NCBI RefSeq assembly: GCF_001747105.1
Contig: NZ_MDGQ01000005.1
Coordinates: 1,302,001 to 1,366,000, forward strand
Reading direction: 5' to 3'
Source: Roseivirga misakiensis
GTDB taxonomy: Bacteria; Bacteroidota; Bacteroidia; Cytophagales; Cyclobacteriaceae
Length of the DNA: 64,000 bases
Position numbers and translations under genes: made by a program. Below are positions 56,863-64,000 of the stretch, one piece after another. A model generated the notes under the pieces. That model saw only the letters and a program-made list of their open reading frames with translations, ran no database searches and had not been told where the DNA came from. Position 1 is the stretch's first letter; every line of letters begins with the position of its first letter.

Positions 56863-59403
56863 ATGAAATTTCAAATTAAGATTCTCGCCTTACTGATCTT
56901 ATCGACTTTCAGCCTTAAGTCTTTTAGTCAGGCACCTGTTAAGCTAAACGCCGCTGAGATTAAGCAAGCCTTAAATAAATTGGAGGTGCTTGGATCTGTC
57001 TTATACGTAGCGGCACATCCCGATGATGAAAATACTAGACTCATAGGGTACATGGCCAATGAGAAAAATCTTAGAACCGCATATATGGCGATGACCAGAG
57101 GTGATGGTGGTCAGAATTTGGTTGGTACTGAAATAAGAGAATATCTCGGTATCATTAGGACGCAAGAGCTTTTAGCCGCCAGAAGAAGAGATGGTGGAGA
57201 GCAGTTTTTTACCAGAACAAATGACTTTGGTTTCTCTAAAAATCCCGACGAAACTTTCAACACTTGGGATAAAGATGACGCGCTTGCTGATGTAGTTTGG
57301 AATGTTAGAAGGTTCAGACCCGACATTATGATTACGCGCTTTGACTCCGCCAGAGTACCGGGTGGTAGAATGCATGGACACCATACGGCCTCATCGTTAC
57401 TGGCCATTGAAGCATTTGATTTGGCGAATGATCCAAACGCATACCCTGAACAATTAAAGTATGTAGAACCTTGGCAACCAAAAGGACTTTACTGGAATAC
57501 GTACAACTTTAGAGGTAATAATAGTGGATCGTTTTCAGATCAGGAAGGCTATTATGAGCTAGATCTAGGTGCTTATAATCCGCTTTTAGGTAAGTCATAT
57601 GACGAAATATCGGCAATTAGTAGAAGTCAACATAAGTCTCAGGGTTTTGGTAGTACAGGTAATAGAGGAGAGTTAAGAGAATACTTAAAACTTTGGAAAG
57701 GTGAAGCACCGAAAAATGATGTCTTCGAAAAAATCGATCAGACTTGGAGTAGAGTAAAGGGAGGAGAAGCTATCGGTAAACTGATTAGCCAAGCCAATCA
57801 AGCATATAATTTAGAGAATCCTGCCGCGATCGTACCAACACTCTTACAAGCAAGAAGTGCAATCGTCAACCTAAAAGACGAATACTGGAAGAATGTTAAG
57901 TTAAAAGAGCTAGACTTGGTCATTAAATCTGCTATGGGGCTTTATTTAGAAGTAGCAGCAACAACTTATAGTGCCGTACCAGGAGAAATGGTGCCTATTT
58001 ACTATGAAGCCATCAATCGATCCGATGTCAATGCCAAAATTCTTTCTATTGAAATTCCGTCCATTAAAAAGACAATTAGAATAGATAAGTCGCTTGTCAA
58101 TAACAAAAGGCTTCGTGCCAATGATTCAATTCGTATCACGCCAGATATGGAGTACTCTCAGCCTTTCTGGTTAGTAGATGAAGCTTCGTTGGGCATGTAT
58201 CAGGTGAACGATCAAGAACTTATAGGTTTAGCTGAAAACCCAGGTATGATTACCGCTCATTTCAAATTAGAAATTGACGGAAAACCTTACGAGTATGCGA
58301 CTGACTTGGTTTATAAAAGAAATGATAGAGTAAAAGGCGAGTTTTACAGACCTTTTGTGATTACACCGCCCGTAATGGCCGATATAAAAGAAAGCGTTTT
58401 AGTATTTCCGAATAACGAACCAAAGACAGTCAATGTGGTCGTCAAGTCGGGTAGAACGAATGTCAAAGGTGCCGTTCGTTTAAATTTGCCAGCAGGCTGG
58501 AAGTCTAATCCCGCATTTGTTTCCTACGATCTAAAAGAAAAAAATCAAGAGTTTTCAGCGGAGTTTAGCGTTTTGCCACCTAGCAATCCAGAAGAAGCTT
58601 ACATTGGAGTTCAGGCTACTTATAATGGTAAAAGCTATGACCGAGGATTGAAGGTTATTGAATATGATCACATTCCGATTCAGACCATTTTCCCTAAAAG
58701 TAATACTAAGGTAGTACGTGCTGAGATTAACCGATCGAATCAATATGTCGGGTACATCATGGGGTCTGGAGATGCCATTCCTGAGAGTTTGGAGCAAGTA
58801 GGCTATACAGTGACAGTACTAGACCCAAATAATATCACAGCTGAAAACCTCGAGCCCTTTGACGCAGTAATTGTGGGTGTGAGAGCCTACAATACAATTG
58901 AGCGAATGAGTGTAATACAACCGCGGTTGATGGAATATGTAAAAACTGGCGGTACAGTGATTACACAGTACAATACCTCTATGAGAAATCAACCAGATAT
59001 TGGGCCATATCCGTTTCAAATTTCAAGAGATCGGGTAACTGTAGAAGAAGCACCAGTTACGATTTTGGCCCCTGACCATCCAATTATTAACGGACCGAAT
59101 AAAATTACCCAGAAGGATTTTGAGGGTTGGGTACAAGAACGTGGCCTCTATTTTCCAAATAGATGGGATGATAAATACACACCAATACTTTCAAGCAACG
59201 ATCCTGGTGAAACTCCTAAAAACGGTGGTTTACTAGTAGCAGAATATGGCGAAGGTCATTTCGTCTATACTGGTTATTCTTGGTTTAGAGAATTACCAGC
59301 TGGCGTACCAGGAGCGTTTAGAATTTTTACTAATATGATTTCTTTAGGCAAAGAAAGACCTAAGAACACAGCCTTGAAATCAGTAGAAACCGACAACAAA
59401 TGA
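56863..59403 (+). CDS. exported PIG-L (LmbE-like) deacetylase with a C-terminal GATase1-like domain
   Basis: 846 residues. A signal peptide (ILALLILSTFSLKSFSQ) precedes an LmbE/PIG-L deacetylase domain (about 35-270) with AHPDDE (51-56) and the third zinc-binding element HGHHTA (171-176). The middle reads as beta-sandwich modules, and the last 200 residues (FDAVIVGVRAYNTIERM, YVKTGGTVITQYNTS, GEGHFVYTGYSWFRELP) look like a catalytically inert GATase1-type domain. It probably removes acetyl or acyl groups from an amino sugar in the envelope. Its stop overlaps the next start in ATGA. Confidence 0.9.
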   Translation: MKFQIKILALLILSTFSLKSFSQAPVKLNAAEIKQALNKLEVLGSVLYVAAHPDDENTRLIGYMANEKNLRTAYMAMTRGDGGQNLVGTEIREYLGIIRTQELLAARRRDGGEQFFTRTNDFGFSKNPDETFNTWDKDDALADVVWNVRRFRPDIMITRFDSARVPGGRMHGHHTASSLLAIEAFDLANDPNAYPEQLKYVEPWQPKGLYWNTYNFRGNNSGSFSDQEGYYELDLGAYNPLLGKSYDEISAISRSQHKSQGFGSTGNRGELREYLKLWKGEAPKNDVFEKIDQTWSRVKGGEAIGKLISQANQAYNLENPAAIVPTLLQARSAIVNLKDEYWKNVKLKELDLVIKSAMGLYLEVAATTYSAVPGEMVPIYYEAINRSDVNAKILSIEIPSIKKTIRIDKSLVNNKRLRANDSIRITPDMEYSQPFWLVDEASLGMYQVNDQELIGLAENPGMITAHFKLEIDGKPYEYATDLVYKRNDRVKGEFYRPFVITPPVMADIKESVLVFPNNEPKTVNVVVKSGRTNVKGAVRLNLPAGWKSNPAFVSYDLKEKNQEFSAEFSVLPPSNPEEAYIGVQATYNGKSYDRGLKVIEYDHIPIQTIFPKSNTKVVRAEINRSNQYVGYIMGSGDAIPESLEQVGYTVTVLDPNNITAENLEPFDAVIVGVRAYNTIERMSVIQPRLMEYVKTGGTVITQYNTSMRNQPDIGPYPFQISRDRVTVEEAPVTILAPDHPIINGPNKITQKDFEGWVQERGLYFPNRWDDKYTPILSSNDPGETPKNGGLLVAEYGEGHFVYTGYSWFRELPAGVPGAFRIFTNMISLGKERPKNTALKSVETDNK

Positions 59404-59537
59404 TCCAAGACAAAGAGGAAATTCAAGAAGATAAACCTCCTTTTTTCAACACATGGTCTAAGATGTATTGGCTTGTCATGTTTGTTTTAGGCATCATGGT
59501 GTTATTGTTTTATCTATTCACAAACTACTATTCATGA
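59400..59537 (+). CDS. 45-residue single-helix membrane protein, coupled on both sides
   Basis: A short frame with ATG at 59400 overlapping the deacetylase stop (ATGA) and TGA at 59535-59537 overlapping the symporter start (ATGA). The product has an acidic N-terminus (MIQDKEEIQEDKPPFF), then one strongly hydrophobic helix (WLVMFVLGIMVLLFYLF, about 24-40) and a short NYYS end. The double 4-base overlap is strong evidence for a translated gene. It may be an accessory subunit of the symporter. I know no named family. Confidence 0.78.
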   Translation: MIQDKEEIQEDKPPFFNTWSKMYWLVMFVLGIMVLLFYLFTNYYS

Positions 59538-61243
59538 GCACTATAGACTGGATTGTACTTTTTGGTACTCTTGTATCCATAGTAGCCTATGGGGTTTGGA
59601 AAACAAGAAGTGATAACGATATTAATAGCTATTTAAGAGGAGGAGATGATGTAAAATGGTGGGCCATTGGCTTGTCAATTATGGCGACTCAAGCTAGCGC
59701 GATTACATTTTTATCGACCCCTGGACAGGCATACACAGAAGGAATGGGATTTGTCCAATTCTATTTCGGACTACCGTTAGCCATGATTATTATTTCAGTT
59801 TTCTTCCTGCCGATCTATTACAAATTAAAAGTTTATACAGCCTACGAATACCTAGAGTCTCGATTCGATATGAAGACGCGTATGTTAGCAGCCTTCATAT
59901 TCCTTGTACAAAGGGGCCTTGCCGCTGGAATTACTATTTACGCACCGTCTATCATACTCTCGTCTTTACTCGATTGGGACTTAAGAGCTACCAATATCGT
60001 AATCGGTGTGCTTGTCATCATATACACGGTGTCAGGGGGGACCAAGGCGGTTACCCAAACACAAAAGACGCAAATGGCTGTGATGATGGGAGGGATGATC
60101 CTTGCTGGTATTCTTGTGCTCAACTCTTTACCAAGTGGAGTTAAAGTGACAGATGCCCTACATGTAGCAGGTAAAATGGGAAAACTAAACGTCGTTGATT
60201 TCACTTTCGATCTAAAAAATAAATACAGCTTTTGGTCAGGTATGACCGGAGCCGTCTTTTTATTCCTATCCTATTTTGGAACAGATCAGTCCCAAGTTCA
60301 ACGATATCTATCAGGCAAATCACTATCTGAAAGCCGTTTAGGCCTTATGATGAATGGTTTGCTTAAAGTACCAATGCAGTTTATCATCCTATTTATAGGC
60401 GCAATGGTATTTGTGTTCTACCAATACAATCAACCGCCGATCTTTTTTAATGAAACGTTAAAAGAGGAAGTCTACCAAACCGATCAAGCGGATGACTTCA
60501 GGCAATATGAAGGAGAGTACGCTGATGTTTTCTCAGAGAAACTAGCGGCTGTGGAAGGTTTGAATGAAGCGGTGAGGTCTGGCAATGAGGAGGCAATCGA
60601 TCAAGCCACGATTCGTGTCAATGAGTTACAGGCAGAATCTGATACTTTAAGAAAAAGAGCAATAGAACTAGTGGGTAAAGCAGTGCCTGGTGCTGAAACC
60701 AAAGATACTGACTATATCTTTATGGATTTTGTGCTTAAAAACATGCCGATCGGTATAGTAGGATTATTATTTGCCGTAATCTTTTCGGCTGCTATGTCAT
60801 CAACATCATCAGAACTCAATGCGCTTGGGAGTACCACTACCATAGACTTTTATAAACGGCGAGTTAACCAAGGAGCGTCAGATGATCATTATCTAAAATA
60901 TTCGAAACTGTTTACTTTAGGATGGGGGATTCTGGCCATTATAGTGGCGTCTACATTAAGTCTCTTTGATAATCTAATTGAGGCAGTAAATCTCATTGGA
61001 TCGTTGTTCTATCCAACAGTACTCGGAATATTCGTGGTCGCTTTCTTTTTTAAGAAGGTAAGCTCAAATGCTGTTTTTATAGGTGCATTGTTAAGTCAAG
61101 CAGCGATTATCCTGATCCATTATCTCAATACAATTGATGCTGCTGGGGTCTTTACCATGGGCTTTCTATGGTATAATGCGTTGGGTTGTATACTCGTAGT
61201 TGTATTTAGTTTGATCATCAATCAGCTGGGCAGAAATAAGTAG
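59534..61243 (+). CDS. sodium:solute symporter (SSS family)
   Basis: 569 residues from the ATG at 59534. About 13 membrane helices; family features include NSYLRGGDDVKWWAIGLSIMATQASAITFLSTPGQAY, YTVSGGTKAVTQTQ and SAAMSSTSSELNALGS (sodium site region). A hydrophilic, partly coiled insertion of about 90 residues at 305-395 (rich in Glu, Gln, Asp) separates two helices. Upstream frame to 59468 is rejected because it runs through the small membrane protein gene. The substrate is unknown; linkage to a PIG-L deacetylase suggests an amino sugar or its product. Confidence 0.93.
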   Translation: MSTIDWIVLFGTLVSIVAYGVWKTRSDNDINSYLRGGDDVKWWAIGLSIMATQASAITFLSTPGQAYTEGMGFVQFYFGLPLAMIIISVFFLPIYYKLKVYTAYEYLESRFDMKTRMLAAFIFLVQRGLAAGITIYAPSIILSSLLDWDLRATNIVIGVLVIIYTVSGGTKAVTQTQKTQMAVMMGGMILAGILVLNSLPSGVKVTDALHVAGKMGKLNVVDFTFDLKNKYSFWSGMTGAVFLFLSYFGTDQSQVQRYLSGKSLSESRLGLMMNGLLKVPMQFIILFIGAMVFVFYQYNQPPIFFNETLKEEVYQTDQADDFRQYEGEYADVFSEKLAAVEGLNEAVRSGNEEAIDQATIRVNELQAESDTLRKRAIELVGKAVPGAETKDTDYIFMDFVLKNMPIGIVGLLFAVIFSAAMSSTSSELNALGSTTTIDFYKRRVNQGASDDHYLKYSKLFTLGWGILAIIVASTLSLFDNLIEAVNLIGSLFYPTVLGIFVVAFFFKKVSSNAVFIGALLSQAAIILIHYLNTIDAAGVFTMGFLWYNALGCILVVVFSLIINQLGRNK

Positions 61244-61249
61244 AAAAAT

Positions 61250-61289
61250 AATTACATATTAATATATGATATAATATTAATATGTAATT
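61250..61289. repeat. perfect 16-bp AT-rich inverted repeat
   Basis: Arms at 61250-61265 (begins AATTACATATT) and 61274-61289 (ends ATATGTAATT) around an 8-base loop ATGATATA. It starts 6 bases after the symporter stop. It has only one G-C pair per arm, so it is a poor terminator; an operator or mRNA end hairpin is possible. Confidence 0.65.
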
Positions 61290-61357
61290 CAAATTTCTTT
61301 GAACGAGTAGTCTAAAATCATATAGAAAAGCTCAATAGTTTTTCTAAATTCATTTCC

Positions 61358-62689
61358 ATGTACGCTATTGTTGACATAGAAACGACGGGAAGCGCGGCGG
61401 CCTATGGTAAGATCACGGAAATTGCCATTCTTATCCACGATGGACAGCGTGTGGTGGATGAATACCAGACATTGATCAATCCAGAATGTGGTATTCCTAT
61501 GGGTATTACATCACTCACTGGTATTTCTAATGAGATGGTGATGAACGCTCCTAAGTTTTACGAGGTAGCCAAAGATATTCATCAGCTTTTAGAAGGTAAT
61601 ATTTTTGTGGCACACAATGTCAACTTCGATTACTCTTTCATCAAAAAGGAATTTGTAGAACTTGGTGGCACGCTCAATTTACCAAAATTGTGTACTGTGC
61701 GACTCAGCCGAAAAATATTCCCAGGTCTAAAATCATACAGCCTTGGTCGACTTGCCGATCATTTTCAGATAGAAAATGCTGCTAGACACAGAGCGATGGG
61801 GGATGCCCGTGCTACGGCGGAGTTAATGGATTTATTAATTCAGAATGATTCAGGCCAGATAAAAGAGTTTTTGAAGAAGAATTCAAAGGAGTCCGACTTG
61901 CCACCGAATTTGCCTAAAGAGACTTTTGCCAACCTACCAGAACTTACGGGTGTTTATTATTTTCATGATGAGCACGGTAAAGTACTTTACGTTGGTAAGG
62001 CAAATAATATAAAAGGTCGGGTTAGAAATCATTTTTCTTCTACTGACGTCATTTATAAGCAGGGACTGAAAGATCAAATTCGAGATATTACCTTTGAATT
62101 GTGTGGTGACGAGATGATCGCTTTCCTGTTAGAATCATTTGAGATCAAGAGACTATTTCCACCGTTCAATAAAGCCCAGAAATACCCTTCTAGAAAATAT
62201 GGGATCTACCATTACGAAGATTCTCGAGGTTATCATCGGCTTTCGATTGGGAAAGTACAAAAGGGTCACATCCCGCTAAAGTCATTCACATCATTTGATA
62301 AAGCGCGCACGTTTTTGATTCAATTTGTGAAAGAACATGGTTTGGACCCAGAACTGTGCAGCTTACCCGCTTCTATGATGAAATACTTCGGTTATTCATT
62401 TGCAGCTTCGGACCAGGAAGCGTTAAAAGAACGCTTTAAAAATGCCTTAGCATCCATCAATGAGGTAAAAGATACCTATTGTTTATTTGGCGAAGGACGT
62501 ACAATAGGAGAACGAAGCGTGGTGCTTGTAGAAGAGGGACTATACCGTGGTTTTGGTTTTTTTGACGAGGAGTTAACTGGAAATTCCTTGGATGATGTTA
62601 AGAATTTGGTGAAAAGCTATCCTGATAATCCCGACGTGCATAGGATAATTAATCAGTATGTTGACAAGAGAGAAATTATGGTTTTTTGA
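61358..62689 (+). CDS. DnaQ-like exonuclease fused to a GIY-YIG (UvrC-type) nuclease domain
   Basis: 443 residues. The N-terminal DEDD exonuclease (about 1-165) has YAIVDIETTG, the HNVNFDYSFI motif and HRAMGDARATAEL, matching DnaQ epsilon subunits. A GIY-YIG domain follows at about 190-280 (LTGVYYFHDEHGKVLYVGKANNIKGRVRNHF), then a C-terminal region of unknown fold. The same combination is known elsewhere and resembles the Cho/UvrC nuclease paired with an editing exonuclease. A role in DNA repair is likely but not shown. Confidence 0.92.
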   Translation: MYAIVDIETTGSAAAYGKITEIAILIHDGQRVVDEYQTLINPECGIPMGITSLTGISNEMVMNAPKFYEVAKDIHQLLEGNIFVAHNVNFDYSFIKKEFVELGGTLNLPKLCTVRLSRKIFPGLKSYSLGRLADHFQIENAARHRAMGDARATAELMDLLIQNDSGQIKEFLKKNSKESDLPPNLPKETFANLPELTGVYYFHDEHGKVLYVGKANNIKGRVRNHFSSTDVIYKQGLKDQIRDITFELCGDEMIAFLLESFEIKRLFPPFNKAQKYPSRKYGIYHYEDSRGYHRLSIGKVQKGHIPLKSFTSFDKARTFLIQFVKEHGLDPELCSLPASMMKYFGYSFAASDQEALKERFKNALASINEVKDTYCLFGEGRTIGERSVVLVEEGLYRGFGFFDEELTGNSLDDVKNLVKSYPDNPDVHRIINQYVDKREIMVF

Positions 62690-62848
62690 TACAAATAAGA
62701 TTGGGGTAAATGGAGAGTTGGTTGTTATAAAAACGAAAATCTTACCAACCGTAAACAATATTTTCCGTTGGAAGGATTATTGGTTAAAAGGTAAGTCATC
62801 ATAAACATCTTATACCTAATTTGGTTATTAACCGTAGACTAAAAATTC

Positions 62849-63034
62849 ATGAAAAAGACAAAAGAATTAGGAGGTAAAATCTTGAAGTACGCTGAAGAGT
62901 CCATTCAAGAAAGGTCGAAAAAGACTTCACAAAGATTCAGAAAATACGTGGATAACGTAAGTGATGTGAGCAAGGAATTGATTTTTGCAAGCACGCTTAT
63001 GGCAGGACACAAGAAATTAGAAGTTTCAGAATAA
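62849..63034 (+). CDS. small basic helical protein of unknown function
   Basis: 61 residues (MKKTKELGGKILKYAEESIQE, then SKKTSQRFRKYVDNVSDVSKELIFASTLM). Lys/Arg-rich amphipathic helices, no signal peptide or membrane segment. A hairpin (GGCAGT 63035-63040, ACTGCC 63047-63052) starts directly behind the stop, consistent with a short transcript end. It lies 159 bases behind the exonuclease fusion. Assignment as a real gene rests on its codon use and start, and is moderate. Confidence 0.5.
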   Translation: MKKTKELGGKILKYAEESIQERSKKTSQRFRKYVDNVSDVSKELIFASTLMAGHKKLEVSE

Positions 63035-63192
63035 GGCAGTCAATAAACTGCCATTTGAATTCCATTTGGGTTAAGATTCCCAAATCGGGAACTGAAACTA
63101 ATCAAAGAGTGCTTTTAAGGCCGAAAAATAAATTTTAATTATTTGGTAGGGTTATTGGGTTGCAAGCTGTATATCATACAAGACTTGCAAAA

Positions 63193-64000
63193 ATGACTCA
63201 AAACACTGCTAGTACTTTTCTAATTTGTCCTTTCACAGGAAGAAGTCTAAGGTATTTAACCGAAGCAGAGCTCGTTGTTGTTAATAAGAAAATTAACAAT
63301 AACGAGCTTTTCTTTTATCCTGGAGTACAAGTACAGCAGCCGTTAAAAAGTGCATTAGTCACCGAGCATCAAACTTATATTTACCCAGTTCAGGATAATA
63401 TACTTTACCTGAAAAAAGAAACAGCTATTGTTACTAAGAATAGAACCGAAAACTATTTAAAAAGGGTTTCAGAGGCATTAATTGTAAGTTTTGAAAAGGA
63501 ATATGGCTTCAACAGCGAAAAAGAAGTCGAAGAGTTGCAAACTAGCAACTGCTTACCATCGCTCGATTCTGAAACTATTGCCCAATTTAAAAAGCAGATC
63601 ACTAAGTCTGGTTCTGTATTCTTAAGTGTTGCTTCCAATAATGTGGATGACGTCCATAACATGGTCTTTAACACCAATTACGATGAGTATTACCATGCTG
63701 ATTTTGATCTAGAGCGACTGAAAGCTGTAAAAGAAGATTTAAAGCAAGGTACCAAAGTTGTTCTTTGCGAACCGGTAGCACTCCCTTTTGCCGAAGACGC
63801 AGTTGATTTTATGATTTCATTTGATTTGATTAATGAGTATGAGAAGGATACTCAGAATCAATCAGCTGCAGAAATAAAAAGAGTTGTTAGCCCTAAAGGG
63901 TCCTCCGTTGTGCTTTTTAACGAGAGTTTACCTTTGCATGCTGAGCGAATGTTGAAGAAAGAAGAAATGATCGCTAAGGCTAAGATATTAGTAAAGCCAT
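63193..64000 (+). CDS. Trm112-like / methyltransferase-like protein, 3' end outside window
   Basis: At least 269 residues from ATG 63193, with no stop before the window edge. The N-terminus (LICPFTGRSLRYLTEAEL, then TYIYPVQDNILYL) resembles the Trm112-type zinc-binding module but keeps only one Cys. Residues about 200-255 (VVLCEPVALPFAEDAVDFMI, EIKRVVSPKGSSVVLF) match motifs of class I SAM methyltransferases (type 11), whereas the usual glycine-rich motif I upstream is not recognisable. It may be a degenerate methyltransferase. Partial, so function is open. Confidence 0.72.
   Translation, partial: MTQNTASTFLICPFTGRSLRYLTEAELVVVNKKINNNELFFYPGVQVQQPLKSALVTEHQTYIYPVQDNILYLKKETAIVTKNRTENYLKRVSEALIVSFEKEYGFNSEKEVEELQTSNCLPSLDSETIAQFKKQITKSGSVFLSVASNNVDDVHNMVFNTNYDEYYHADFDLERLKAVKEDLKQGTKVVLCEPVALPFAEDAVDFMISFDLINEYEKDTQNQSAAEIKRVVSPKGSSVVLFNESLPLHAERMLKKEEMIAKAKILVKP

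Noticed and set aside
59468-59533. N-terminal extension of the symporter
   Set aside because: The segment MACHVCFRHHGV is out-of-frame reading of the 45-residue membrane protein gene; the ATGA overlap defines the start.

Overview
The window looks like a chromosomal segment of a Bacteroidota bacterium, most likely order Cytophagales. Supporting signs are a short 287-residue primary sigma factor without region 1.1, promoters of the TTG / TAnnTTTG type, Shine-Dalgarno motifs missing from nearly all genes, a DUF5686 carboxypeptidase-regulatory outer-membrane protein, 6-bladed propeller and S9 peptidase exported proteins, and bacillithiol synthesis (bshB1). I see no insertion sequence, prophage, integrase, CRISPR array, rRNA or origin. 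Most of the window is housekeeping and amino-acid biosynthesis with small accessory genes between.

Layout. 1-5.7 kb: the 3' end of cutC, then accessory genes (membrane-anchored unknown, exported endonuclease/exonuclease/phosphatase, CvfB-like S1 protein, lipoprotein, AGMO-like sterol desaturase, 4-TM protein). 5.8-10.5 kb: topoisomerase IV operon parE-parC behind a perfect 20-bp palindrome. 10.6-13.8 kb: TrmH-like methyltransferase and DUF5686 protein. 14-17.3 kb: thrS-infC-rpmI-rplT, with infC probably starting at ATC. 17.3-29.5 kb: lipoprotein, tRNA-Met, START-like protein, LptF/LptG-type permease, rpsO, pnp, rpoD, trxB, bshB1, pdxH, yqgE, DUF349 protein, tRNA-Thr. 29.6-39.5 kb: accessory region with a propeller protein, a Tat-dependent sugar-oxidation cassette (TIM-barrel protein, GMC dehydrogenase, subunit 3, rhodanese lipoprotein), a VOC protein, a GPP34/GOLPH3 homologue, a TlpA-DUF3738 fusion and a two-component pair. 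39.7-50.8 kb: branched-chain amino-acid genes ilvDBNC and leuACDB, separated by one opposite-strand helical-repeat gene. 50.8-64 kb: exported HIT protein, YebC, S9 peptidase, erythromycin-esterase-like lipoprotein, a PIG-L / 45-residue membrane protein / Na+-solute symporter cassette, an exonuclease-GIY-YIG fusion, a small basic protein and a partial Trm112-like/methyltransferase gene.

How the genes work together. ilvDBNC plus leuACDB carry the shared branched-chain pathway and the whole leucine branch; ilvE is not in the window. trxB and bshB1 link thioredoxin and bacillithiol redox. infC-rpmI-rplT, rpsO, pnp and rpoD form a translation/RNA block. The best candidates for undescribed biology are the 45-residue membrane protein translationally coupled on both sides between the PIG-L deacetylase and the symporter, the Tat sugar-oxidation cassette with a ferredoxin-like cysteine motif in its GMC subunit, and a HIT protein carrying a signal peptide. 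No radically new system is visible. All family assignments come from reading the sequence by eye; no database search was run.
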